This document shows positions 12,160 to 24,200 of a stretch of DNA of 64,000 bases, piece after piece. Both the position numbers and the translations under genes were made by a program. This DNA is from Aurelia coerulea. Its lineage: Eukaryota > Cnidaria > Scyphozoa > Semaeostomeae > Ulmaridae. The DNA lies in NCBI GenBank assembly GCA_039566865.1, contig CM076959.1, forward strand, positions 19,762,501 through 19,826,500. The letters run 5' to 3'. The notes beneath the pieces are model-generated. The model was not told where the DNA came from. It saw only the letters and a program-made list of their open reading frames with translations, and searched no databases. Numbering within the stretch: the stretch's first letter is position 1; each line of letters starts with the position of its first letter.

Positions 12160-12500
12160 GACTGGGCCTCAAGGGGGGCTTGGGGGCGAAGCCCCCAAGA
12201 AAATCTTGCGGGACCACGCCCTTCAGACTCTTGGAGAATGAGGGAAACGCCCTTTTTAAGAAAGCTAGTTTAGAAAAATTTAGATATTCGCTTTTACGAG
12301 GTGACTTTGAAAGCACAGACACAAAACCTTCAAACGCAGCCATGAGAAAACTATTTCTTATGTCTATGTTTTAAGGCAGGTAGATGGCCATAAAAGTTGC
12401 TGCAAAGAGGTTTTACTGCAATACTGTCGAACGACATTTTTACGGGTCCCTTCGAGGCCCGGGCCCCGGCCCTTTTACCCCCCTAACCCCCCTCTCGACG
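12160..12500. repeat. Repeat-derived sequence after TSPAN-A with GGGGGC hairpin
   Basis: Directly behind the stop codon is a hairpin, CTTGGGGGCGAAGCCCCCAAG (arms CTTGGGGGC/GCCCCCAAG, 3-base loop), at about 12179-12201, then CGGGCCCCGGCCC near 12460. This GC-rich patch stands out from the AT-rich surroundings and would form the start of the 3' UTR. Confidence 0.5.
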
Positions 12501-12571
12501 GTCCTGGATGTAGAATAGAAAGAAGACAGATATTTTTACTACTCTATGTTTGGATTCAAGTGCTACTAGCA

Positions 12572-13117
12572 AGGGCAGATTTTGTAATACAATGGCATCA
12601 GTTGCGTTTGATTGACACCTCACTTCAAAGCCATTAGCGATCGCAGACGAAGGAAATTCTCTCAACCAGTAATTCAAAACAAACAAAGCCGCAAAGGTTG
12701 CCCTGAAACCAGTAATAGGGCAAACTCTCGTCTCGTGCACGCGAAAGGTAGTTTTTAAGAGAAGTGATGTGCTTCTAGGTAACGAAAGAAGAAGGGTAGA
12801 TCTAAAGTTAGGTCAGGCGGATTTTGTTTATTTGATTCAGGAGCAGAGCAGAAGGCATTGCAATTCTAGCATATTTAGGCCTTAGACGAAACAATTACTT
12901 CTCGGCTCCTGAATCAAATAAACACAATCCGCCAGGCAGATCTTTAGATTTACCCTTCTTTCGCTGAAACCACAACACTTCTCTAAAAAAACCACCTTTC
13001 TCGCGCACAAGACGAGAGTTTGCCCTACTGGTTTCAGGAGAACCTTTGCGGCTTTGTTTGTTTTGAATTTCTGGTTGAGCGAATCTCCTTTGCATTACAA
13101 AATCTGCTATTGTTAGC
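12572..13117. repeat. Large fold-back: about 270-bp and 220-bp arms
   Basis: Left arm 12572-12844 and right arm 12899-13117 are inverted copies: AACAAACAAAGCCGCAAAGG, CTGAAACCAGTA..GGGCAAACTCTCGT and TTATTTGATTCAGGAGC recur in reverse complement. Spacer about 50 bases. Intergenic between TSPAN-A and B. Confidence 0.8.
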
Positions 13118-14378
13118 GTTACTTACATTGTTTATCAATGAACATTCATGGGACTTGTTTCTTTTTCATAAGAAGATAACGCTCCACGAGACAGACCCAG
13201 GGTTTCCACCTTCCCATGAACCATTTTGAAATAGAAGAAGGATCTGGGGCGAGCAATATTTGGAAGGAAGGTCTGGGGAGAGAAACATTGCTCCAGTAAA
13301 TGGCGGACACAAATCTGGTAAATGGCAGCAGCGAGGCATTTGCAGATGATCAATTGAGCTCCATATTCTTCCCTTTTGCATTGTGTTTATATAGCGAGTA
13401 TAACACCACCAGTATAGTTAGATGTAACCTCCCCAAAGGTAGAATCTCACCTGGACGAGGGGACCATTCCTAGCAGTAATCTTCCGCTTTCGAAATAAAA
13501 TAAACCCATGGCAGCAACGAGAAACCTAGGCGTAATCAACCAGTTTTGCATGCAACAACAATAACTGCCCAAATAGCACCTACTGAATGGTTTGAAATTA
13601 AACTCTAGATGATTGAGCATAGTGAGCGTCTAAAGAGTGCCCGTTATTTCATAGTAATGTTATGAGTCCCTATTGACCGAAATGACATCAATAAATCAAA
13701 GAACCCAGGGAAACAAGGGCCCAAGGTCATAAGTCTAGTTGAAAATAAGACGCAGCAACGTGTCTCAGCTCGAGTCCCAGGTATCACTCTTTATACCACA
13801 GTCAAATACTATTTATGTTTGTGTTTATGTTCGTGTTCGTTATGTTTATGTTTGTTATACCACTGTCAGCTATGTTTTTTCAAACTTCAAACGTACTAAC
13901 TGCGTTTTTTCTGAATTCAATCTAGTTTGGTTATGCAAATCCCGCATTTTCATGTTATTTCAATGTCATGCATATTTAAATATTTAAAAGAAGAAAATTA
14001 AAGATGCAAATCAAAAGTACAATAAGCTCTAAGATGTCTCCCCTGGAGATGTCTTTAAAATGTTTGTCTGAAAATGTTTTTCGGTGACTTTGGAAGGGCA
14101 TAAAACTAAAAAGAGCTCATGAGATTACTTTGCATGTGTGGGCCAATGGAGTGAAAACACTAGGATGATTGGAGTTGGGCACTAAATGAAATTTCTTTCA
14201 GTTTCGACAGAACAAACATTTGCAGGGTGTCCCGTGTCCCAATATATTGCACCCCGTTTGTGTGACTGCTGTGGAGGAGCTTTGGAGGAAGTGAAATCGA
14301 CCATTTTGACATTTAGACAAAGGATCTGGGGAGAGCAATATTTTTCTGGTAAATTGGGGGGCTTTAGAGCATCTATGG
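13118..14378. other. Intergenic sequence without recognised genes
   Basis: Holds the motif AGGATCTGGGG.GAGCAATATTT twice (13238-13262 and 14320-14345), AATAAAATAAA near 13495, and a GTTTATGTT-rich stretch near 13815-13860. No coding sequence is recognised. Confidence 0.4.
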
Positions 14379-14886
14379 TACACGTTTTTTTATGAGAAAC
14401 TGGTTTATGAGAAACTAGTACTACGATGATTACCCTGGGTACCAGACTCTCTAACGTAAAAACAGAGATTCTCTGTTTTTATGTTAGAGAGGCTGGTACC
14501 CAGGGTATACGATGACCAAAAATTTAAGAAACTCTAGTACTACGCTCAAGAACAGTTAAGAAACTCTAAAACTTTATTTCTGTATGTCTCTCTTATTCTA
14601 TGTCTCTCTAACAAAGGTACCTTCGTCTTTTCTTGACTTTTAACTGCAAAATTGGTAAATTTTTGGCCTTGATGTGCAAGGCTTTTCTTGATGACAATGT
14701 CAATGCAAATGGAATCCCTTTGTCGAGAAGAAGGCTCAACTTCGAACAATACCGCAATTTTAGGCCCAAAAAAATAAGAAACTGATTAAGCAACTTTTAC
14801 TACTAAATCATCGAAATTTTCATGCGAAATTAAGAAACTTTTAGTACTAAGTGCTGATCCATAAGTTTCTTACAGAAAAACGTGCA
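14379..14886. mobile_element. AAGAAACT-rich inverted-repeat element, copy 1 (interrupted)
   Basis: Starts TACACGTTTTTTTATGAGAAAC and ends AAGTTTCTTACAGAAAAACGTG. The unbroken relative at 30206-30628 has the same internal sequence. Copy 1 is split by a 78-bp hairpin insertion at 14430-14507. Confidence 0.75.
14430..14507. mobile_element. 78-bp hairpin MITE nested in the AAGAAACT element, 8-bp target duplication
   Basis: Arms TACCCTGGGTACCAG and CTGGTACCCAGGGTA fold on an AACAGAG/CTCTGTT stem. It is flanked by TACGATGA on both sides (14422-14429 and 14508-14515). The copy at 30206 has one TACGATGA and no insert, which shows the empty site. An 8-bp duplication suggests hAT-type mobilisation. 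Confidence 0.85.
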
Positions 14887-14889
14887 GTT

Positions 14890-15330
14890 AAGGTGTTTGC
14901 AAAAATCTCATTAAGCGAAAATGACGATCAAAAGGGTCTGGGTTAGAATGCAAACGAGAAGCAAAATTAGCAGGTCTTCTTCTAAATAAATCTCGAAACC
15001 CTAATCTCCTACGCGATACAATTACAATTTAAAAACGAAAGCAAAAGGTCCAACATCAACAAAAGCTAAGGGATTGAGTTAGACAGCAAGCAAGAACAAA
15101 TTTAGCAGGTCTTTTTTCAAAATATATCTCGAAGGAGGAAGTGAAATTTGCGGGCAGTGATTCAAAAACGCTTTCAAGGTGTTTGCAATTCTGATCTCTA
15201 GTGGGATACAATTTCATTTTACGAACAAAAGCTGAACCAAGAGACTGACGGTCAACAAAACAAAAGCAAGGCCAAGCGTAACCCACGACCAAGGGCGAGC
15301 GAACAAAGACCAATGGTTTCGTCTAACAAC
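14890..15330. repeat. Diverged tandem duplication upstream of TSPAN-B
   Basis: AATTAGCAGGTCTTCTTC..AAATAAATCTCGAA and AATTTAGCAGGTCTTTTTTC..AATATATCTCGAA, each followed by GTGTTTGCAA/CGATACAATTACAATTT-like blocks, recur about 150 bases apart. No gene is seen. Confidence 0.4.
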
Positions 15331-15434
15331 CACGAACAAAGCCGCATTTTACTAGTATTTCATGAGTACAACAAAACGACTTTGCTTTGATCAGTTCGTT
15401 AATAAACGACATCATCCAGAAGCATTTTTTAAAA

Positions 15435-15470
15435 GAGAATAACAGTGTTTAAAAGAGGAGAAGAATAAAG
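15435..15470 (+). promoter_or_regulatory. 5' leader of TSPAN-B, copy of the TSPAN-A leader
   Basis: Contains the same AGAATAACAGTGTTTAAA stretch as TSPAN-A, followed by a purine-rich run into ATGGCATG. Function unknown. Confidence 0.45.
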
Positions 15471-18400
15471 ATGGCATGCTGTGGCAGAAGATGTGCGAAG
15501 ATTTTATTGGTGATGGGCAACTCTTTCTTTCTGGTGAGTCAAGAGGAGCATACTTTGAAACTTTTGAACCCGACGCGAGTTCGCTTTATTGCATACGTAA
15601 TGGGATCTGAACTGAGATTTCCTGCACATTCTCGAAGCTTTTAAACGTGAATAAACATGCTTCTCCGTATGTGAATGTCTTCAAATAGCGTAGCAATCTT
15701 CTCAGACCAAATCCGGGAAGAAACCAAATTTCGATCATTCCACAAGATTACTCCGTTATCTCATTTGACTTTGAAAAGAAAGGCATTTTCGCAATCTTTG
15801 AAAAAGGCCTAAAACAAAGAAACATACTTCCATACTTTCCAGTTTCTATAATGTTGTTGTTTACTGCAAAAGATGAGGCATGAACTTCCATTACTTTGCT
15901 TCTCTCCATCTTCAGCAGTTCATTTCAAAATTTCAAGATATATCCTTCTATCCTTCTATCAGTTCTATAATTAATAATTTCATAACACAGATTTTCTCAC
16001 CAGAGCCTCGTAAAAGCGGAATGCGGAACTCTTTGTTGTTTGAGATTTTGCATTTTTGAGACTAAAATCTTGTTCTGTGTACAAAGTTTAGCAAGGATGC
16101 AAATTTTCACATCTTTGTCTGTCTTTATTTCGAAATTACACTCATTTTTTTCGTAAGATAAACAAGTGATGGGAAATACATTTGAATGTAAGTTGAATAT
16201 TTCGGTGACACATCAACACAGTAAATTTTAAGGCAGTTTGTCAACGTTTTGAGCTTCTGCTTTTTCTTTATAGTTAGTTCTTAAAAAAGCTTCGTTCTTA
16301 TAAAAAAATGAGTGTACATGGCGATACAAAGAATTTGAATTCATAACGGCTTTGACCATGAAATTGAAGTTTGGACAAAAATGTGTCTAAATTTTGATTT
16401 CACAGTCAAAGCCCTTATCACTTCCAATTCTTAAAATGGCCATAAATTCTAAATAACGATAGACATGAATGTGAAAATTCGTATCCTTGCTAAACTTTGC
16501 ACGCAGAACAAGATTTTAGCATCAAAAATGCAAAATCTCAAACAACAAAATACTTCCGCGTTAGCGCCCGTTATCTTGAAAAGGTGGATTCCTTTCCTTT
16601 TCAAATCATAAAACGAGCCAAGGTCGCCTACGTTGTAGGAAGAACCGCGTTTATTCCCAGTACTTTTTTTGTGACATAGCAGCTACAGAGAGTAATTGCT
16701 GTCCTGTCAAGGTTACGTAAGAATAATTTCGTGGTTTCAAATTCCGGTGTTGATGTAATACGAGATCAACCGTTATCAGTGGTGTAGCGGAGGTGCGTGG
16801 GGCCCTTAGTGAAGTAGGGGTACTGGGGCCCCTCGTACCTATCACAGCCTGTTATACGAGATGACCACACAGGGAACCAGACAGCGTGATTTTTGATTGA
16901 TCAACACTAACAGACGTTAGAATTTAAAAATCACTGTAACCAAAGAAACTTGTGTTATACACGGATTAACAGGACAGCACTCTGAAAGAAACTCTGTGTA
17001 CTATGTCACGAAAACAGTACTGGGAATAAACACAGTTCCTACAAGGCAGGCGCCCTTGCAATGAGCCATTTTCAAGACGACAGGAGAGGCTATTTTTCTC
17101 CTTCACCTTCCAACATCTAATACTTCAAGGAGGTTAGTTCTAACAGATGTAGCTGGAGAAGGTCTGTGTGTGAAGATTTCTTAAAATTTATTCACATTAT
17201 TTCCCTACCCAATTTTACCCCAAACGTACCCATTTTACCCTAGTAAACCCTATCAAAATACAAAAGAGACACATGACATCAGGAGTCCTAAATTTCAAGA
17301 ATACACAGCCTAAAATTGAGTTATATTCCCGCACATTCCCGTCCACCCCCACTCCCTCGTTTTAACATCAGAAACATAAGCCATTTCTATCTTGTAGGTG
17401 GCTGGGATTGCAATGGCAGCTTTCGGCGGTTACATTCGATATCAAAGTAAAGATTACGACACAATACTCGGCACTAAAGGATTGCAAACGCCCGCAAATT
17501 TCATTATCGCCGCAGGGGCTATTGTCTTTCTCGTCGCTTTCCTTGGCTTCTGTGGATCCTGTACCGAAAACAGATGTTTATTACTCATCGTAAGTATTTC
17601 AATCAATCTTTCCATTGTTATATTACAATACCCATTGTTCCTTTGTTCCTTTACCCAATCTAAATCGTTTATTACTTATCGCAAGTATTTCAATTTATCA
17701 TTCCATTGTTATATTACAATACTTATTGTTCCTTTGTTCCTTTACCCAATCTAAGTTGTTTATTACTCATCGTAAGTATTTCCACCAATCAATCTTTCTA
17801 TTGTTATATTACAATACCCATTGTTCCTTTGTTCCTTTACCCAATCTAAATCGTTTATTACTTATCGCAAGTATTTCAATTTATCATTCCATTGTTATAT
17901 ACAATAGTAATTGTTCCTTTGCCCAATCTAAATCGTTTATTACTTGTTATAAACTAAATATGCATGATGATATTTGCTTTGGCTAGGATTGATCCATGCT
18001 ATAGAAAAGCCAATCCTAACCAGTGATCAAAGGAATGGTCAGCAAGATTTTGTTCCCCTTTCCGTGAATCTGGTTCCCTTTGATCTCCCTAGTCTGCAAA
18101 GTGGTACAAAGTACATCGTTTACAATAGTCAACAGCAGTATAAAACCCATTGCCTGGCAGTTACCAACTGGGCAGTAAGTGGATAGAGTTTGGCACTCCC
18201 GTGTGTCACAAAAAGGTTCTCTTTGATCTCCCTAGTCTGCATTGTGGTACAAAGCACATCGTTCACAATAGTCAACAGCAGTATAAAACCCATTGCCTGG
18301 CAGTTACTTGCTGAGCAGTAAGTGGATGAGTTTGGCACTCCCGTGTGTCACAAAAAGGTTCTCTTTGATCTCCCTTGTCTGCAGCGTGGTACAAAGTACA

Positions 18401-21172
18401 TCGTTCACAAAAGTCAACAGCAGTTTATAAACCCATTGCCAGGCAGTTACCAACTGGGCAGTAAGTGGATAGAGTTGGACACTCCCGTGTGTCACAAAAA
18501 GGTTCCCTTTGACCTCCCTAGTCTGCATCGTGGTACAAAGTACATCGTGCACAATAGTCAACAGCAGTATAAACCCCATCGCCTGGCAGTTACCAACTGG
18601 GCAGTAAGTGGATAACCAGTGATCAAAGGAATGGTCAGCAAGATTTTGTTCCCCTTTCCGTGAATCACAAGAAGGTTCTCTTTGATCTCCCTTGTCTGCA
18701 GCGTGGTACAAAGTACATCGTTCACAAAAGTCAACAGCAGTACATGTTAAGACTACTTTACCTACAAACTACTTTACAATACTACAAGGATGATGCCACG
18801 AGGAGCAAAAGTCAACAGCAGTTTATAAACCCATTGCCAGGCAGTTACCAACTGGGCAGTAAGTGGATAGAGTTGGACACTCCCGTGTGTCACAAAAAGG
18901 TTCCCTTTGATCTCCCTAGTCTGCATCGTGGTACAAAGTACATCGTGCACAATAGTCAACAGCAGTATAAACCCCATCGCCTGGCAGTTACCAACTGGGC
19001 AGTAAGTGGATTACCAGTGATCAAAGGAATGGTCAGCAAGATTTTGTTCCCCTTTCCGTGAATCTTGTTCCCTTTGATCTCCCTAGTCTGCAAAGTGGTG
19101 CAAAGTACATCGTTTACAATAGTCAACAGCAGTATAAAACCCATTGCCTGGCAGTTACCAACTGGGCAGTAAGTGGACAGAGTTTGGCACTCCCGTGTGT
19201 CACAAAAGGTTCCCTTTGATCTTCCATATCCATAAAATTCGTAGCTGAAAACTTTCCTATAATTTTATATTGTATTACATCGTTCTCATTAGTCAACAGC
19301 AGTATAAAACCCATTGCCTGGCAGTTACCAACTGGGCAGTAAGTGTGGATAGAGTTTGGCACTCCCGTGTGTCACAAAAGGTTCCCTTTGATCTTCCATA
19401 TCCATAAAATTCGTAGCTGAAAACTTTCCTATAATTTTATATTGTAGTACATCATTCTTGTTGGTCTTATCATCCTAGTGGAAATTGGTTGTGTGGCGTT
19501 TGCATTTGCTTTTAGAAGTAAGGTAAGAACATCTCTCCTAACTTAGTGAGGCAAATGGTCGAAGATTTGAATGAAGTTTCTATCATTATTTTTCTCATTG
19601 ATTCGTTCAAAGTAGGGATACATGTATAAAAATAGCTATAAGATAAGAGCTAATTTATGCCTACTATCTAAGAAAGTAAAATTTTTAAAAAGGAAATAAA
19701 ATACAGAATAATTAGCGACAAATACATAAATTTACAGATCTTTACAATGTTTCCAATATTTACAATGTTTTCATGTCGGTATTTACAGACAAGACAATTC
19801 TGCGATGGTTTGATGGGTTTTGTCGGGTTTTATCTTGTTCACTGCCATTTTGATCAGCGCTCTTCGGTTTCCTGTCCAGAGAACTGGGCTCTAAAATTGC
19901 TGAGGTTCCTCCACAGTACCCTTAGTTATTTAGTGTTATTTGAAAGGTATTTCATCTCTTTGTTGTATCTTCTTAATGCATATCTCGTAGTTAAACCTTG
20001 TAAGCGTTGCTAAACATAAATAAATTGGATTTTGATTTGATTTTGAAGTTGAATTTGAATCAAGTAAACGAAATCTCCAACTCAACATGGAAATTCAAAT
20101 TTCGCAAATGACTCTTCTTTCGTGTGAACCTTTAAGAATTTACTCTTGCCAACAAGATAATAATGAATAAGTTTAAAGGCAGAAACACCGCAATGCGACA
20201 AAAAACAACAGCAAATGTGATGAATTTATTTTATGCCAATATATTGGCATAAAATAAATTCATCACATCTGCTGTTGTTTTTTTGTCGCATTGCGGTGTT
20301 TCTGCCTTTAAACTTATTCATTTTTTCGTCACCGCAAGCATCTTCGGATCCGACAATCGACGCTGGTATCGTGGCCTTTACTTTTTCAAATTAAGATAAT
20401 AATGTACTTGTTGTATTTTAGGTTGAAGGCTACGTAAACGATGCAGTTGCAATAGCGATACAAAAATCATATGGAATCAAAGGCCATGACCCCATCACAG
20501 CTGCTATTGATGACATTCAAAGATTGGTATGACTTTTTACATGAGTTCTACTTCTTTCCACCACCTTAACTCAAATAATACCAAGGATACATAAGAACCC
20601 GCAAAATAGAAATAATTTTTGTTTGAAAACAGCCTGTTTAGTTTCCCATCAAAATTTATGGAAGTTTCTTATATGAATGTACTATTTTTCAACAAACAAA
20701 GCATGAGATTGCGAAGAGCAGCGACAATTCTTTTCTCACAAAAAAATTTTTTATTCAATCGTAAACTAGTTTTTGAAAAAGTGGCAACTTTTGAGCAACT
20801 TTTCAGGAAATTATGAGCAACTTTTCGAGATATTTCGAGCAACTTGTGGACAGGGCTAGTCCTTTTTGCACCACACTTTGCGGTTTAAACATATACTTTT
20901 ACGAGTTAAATACGAATTCGACAAAGTTTTTTCTCAAAAAACATCAAAATTAACATGGAAACTTATTTAGCTCAATAAATGGAGAATCTTTAGTAACCTC
21001 AGGAATTTGATATTAGTGCGGGGGGGGGGGGTAATGAAAAGAAGAGAAGTACGATAAGGTAACAATAGAGAAAGAATGATTGATAGAAAAGGTGATAAGT
21101 GGAATGCAGAATAGGATGTGACGCCAACCTCGTCCCCAGGGCCTTTTGTTATATTGGGACGGAGACTAAATT

Positions 21173-21211
<39 letters not shown>

Positions 21212-24200
21212 ATTTTTCATATATTTCTCCTGTTTTCATTCAGATGAAATGCTGCGGAGCGACCAGCGTTAAAGATTATGCTAACTCTGATTGGGTATTG
21301 AATCACCCAAATAATCAGACAGCCTTTCCAACGAGTTGTATTGATGAAAGTAAAAAAAACCACACAGCATCTGGAAATGTTACTATTTCTGGTGACATAG
21401 CTTTTGACAAGGTAAGTGTAATCTCCAAGAATCTTTATTGGCTGAAAATTTGATTGGTTCAGTAGGTATACTTCAATGTAAGTATTGATGTGTTTTTCAT
21501 CCAAAATCAGTAGAAAATTCAAACTGTCAAAAATGTGTCCACTAAAATACAAACTAGCCTAATCAAATTTTACGCCATCTTTTCATAAATGTTAGCCTTA
21601 TACTTTCAATTGCAGGGTTGCATTAAAGTACTGAAAGACTGGGCCTTAGAGAACTTACTCATAAGTGGTGGATTGGCTGCAGGAGTCCTTTTCGTAGAGG
21701 TAAGTTCTAAAATTCTAATATAACCTTAGATCTCATCTAGTATCGTAAAGGTTCTAGTGCAGGTCACTATACCCAAAGGGGCAACCGGGCCAACCCCTCT
21801 GTTTTATGATAAGTGTGTGCGGAGCATTTAGGGATACAGAGGTCGTGTCCTGCAATGCCTACATTGACCCTGAATCCTGTCAGGCTGTTATGCACTTTGA
21901 TTAGCTCTTTTTACACCAAGATTCCCACTAGAGGAAGTGTAGACTTGTGATGTTGAGTCCCATGTTCTTTGATTTGCTGATGTCATTTCGGCAACATTAC
22001 ATGAAACATTCCTCATAACATAACATTGCTAGGAGATCTCGTGCACAATATCTCATTGAAGTCGAAGTTTGCCATGTGCATGCGCCATGAACAAAAATTA
22101 GCCAAAGAAACAATGCTATGTCTGAGTTTATGTTTTCTTTTGTTCTGTTCATAGACAAACCTATTGACCGTTGCATGTTCCCTTTACCAATTATGCATCC
22201 CAACTAAGGTTTGGGTTTTCTGGGGAAATCTTTCAAAATTTGCTGCATTAATTTTAGTCTAAAAATGTGTTATTCTACTGTTTGTCAAGAGCATGGCGTA
22301 AATTGCTTATTCGAAACTCAATGGCAAGAGAGGACCAAGTACCTCGGGGTGGGAATAGGCTATTCTGTCTGCCATAATAGAACGACTTTGCTTCAACATA
22401 ATCATGACAAACACTTTCTAGCTGGCAGCTATAACATTTGGAGTTGTCCTAATGAAGAAGAAGTCAGAGGTTGATGCTGATGTTGAATGACTGTAGCTTA
22501 GATGTTGCAGAGATGTTGTGTCCTAGTTGAATGAAAGTAGACATAGAAATAGAAACCGATACAATGGCGATGAAGGCAGGGAGATTATATTCTTGCAGGG
22601 GTTGTGTTGATTGACTGTTGCTTGAATGTTGCTGAACTGTTGCATGTTGGTTACAGTAAAAATGTAGGCATAGACATTTTAAAAGAGCTTACATGTTGCC
22701 GAAGAGTTGTATTTCAATTGAACAAATGTAGGAAAAATAGACTCATTACCTGACAATCATTGTTTTTAGCCGTAAATTGAACGTAAAATAGGGAAAATAT
22801 TGTGAAAATTTGAGGTAGTAAAGTTCTAATATATTGAGCATAAAAGTTTTCAGAATATGTAGTATTTTATTAGAAATATTTTTGATATATCGAGGGGTCA
22901 CAAAAATTGCGAAAGGTTTGAAAAATCAAATAATTTGATTTTGTAACTGATCGTTGCTTCAATTATCATTTACTGAGTTAAGATGGAAAAATATCGGTGA
23001 TACTCAAACACTAATTCATCCTTGATATAAATTGCAAACAGAACATTTTACAAGCAATATCATATCTTTGTGATTTTTCAAACATGTATATTTTTGTGCC
23101 ACTTGAGTAATAGCTTTCTTAGGATGATCATATGATATAGTAATATATTTAGGAATTTTAGAGTTATATATCAATATAGGGCTCAAATCTTCGAAAAGGT
23201 CGGTGTAAAATTCTATCAATGTTTTCTTTGAAATAAATGGCTTGGGAGGAACTTGGAGTTTTTTGCTGTAAATCTACCGCGGAAATTTGTTGAGATCTTG
23301 ATTAGTTTCGAAATGGCGGCATTTATAAAATTTGAGGCTGTGACGTCATGAAATTTCTAAATCCTATGACGTATTTTTTCTTTTTCGCATATCCTTTTGA
23401 ATTTTAATTTACGGCCCAAGCTAGATAAGCTCCGCTTTTCTTGGGTCGTGTAGAATACATTTATTTCTTATATTACATTGTATTAGGTTGTTGTATTCTG
23501 CGAATAAAATTGAATTGAATTGAATTGAATCCTAATCCAGAAAAGCTACAGATTTCTAGCTGCCACCATATTGTAGACCTTCATAAACTATGGTGTTTTT
23601 GAAGGTCGTATAATTTTCCTCCATTGGTTTAAGATTTACGATGATTTCAATTTTTTCACAATTTTCCATGAATTTTAAGAGAAATAATTAATTTGCTGCC
23701 ATTTCGAAAAAAATTTAGATTTCAAAAAATTTCCACGGCAGATTTACAGCAAAGTGCCATAAGTTCTCTTCAAGGCATTCACCTCAAAGCAAAATGCCAT
23801 AGAATTTTACACAACCTTTTTAAAGATTTTAAAGATTTTAGACCTATGCTTTATATATTATAAAGATATTTTAGAAGATTTTAATGTTAATGATTGGTAG
23901 GAATAACAATAGTGAGAGTATCTGACAATCTTAAGTTCATCAAACCCAAAGAATGCAAGACTTCCTAAAGTTGGACTTAATAAACTTTTTCTGGCACTGA
24001 AAATTTTATAAGAACTTTGAGATTTTGTTCAAAAACAAAGCTTTGAAGAATTGAAGTTTTTAATTTAATATTGCCTTTATTTTCTGCAAAACTGTTAAAA
24101 AAGGATAGACTCACGAAATTTTGTTGCTTCGGAGATTAATCATTTTTAAATTTCACACTTGTAGCTTATTAGGATTTTGATAGGAACAATCGTGACCTAA

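Noticed and set aside
12179..12201. Rho-independent terminator (GC hairpin)
   Set aside because: The genome is eukaryotic; the hairpin has no following T run and belongs to a repeat.
12080..12343. Minus-strand 87-codon frame (GFAPKPP...)
   Set aside because: Antisense of the GC-rich repeat behind the TSPAN-A stop. No start context or similarity.
17615..19362. Several overlapping frames on both strands with repeated residues
   Set aside because: All are translations of the two tandem arrays of TSPAN-B intron 2.
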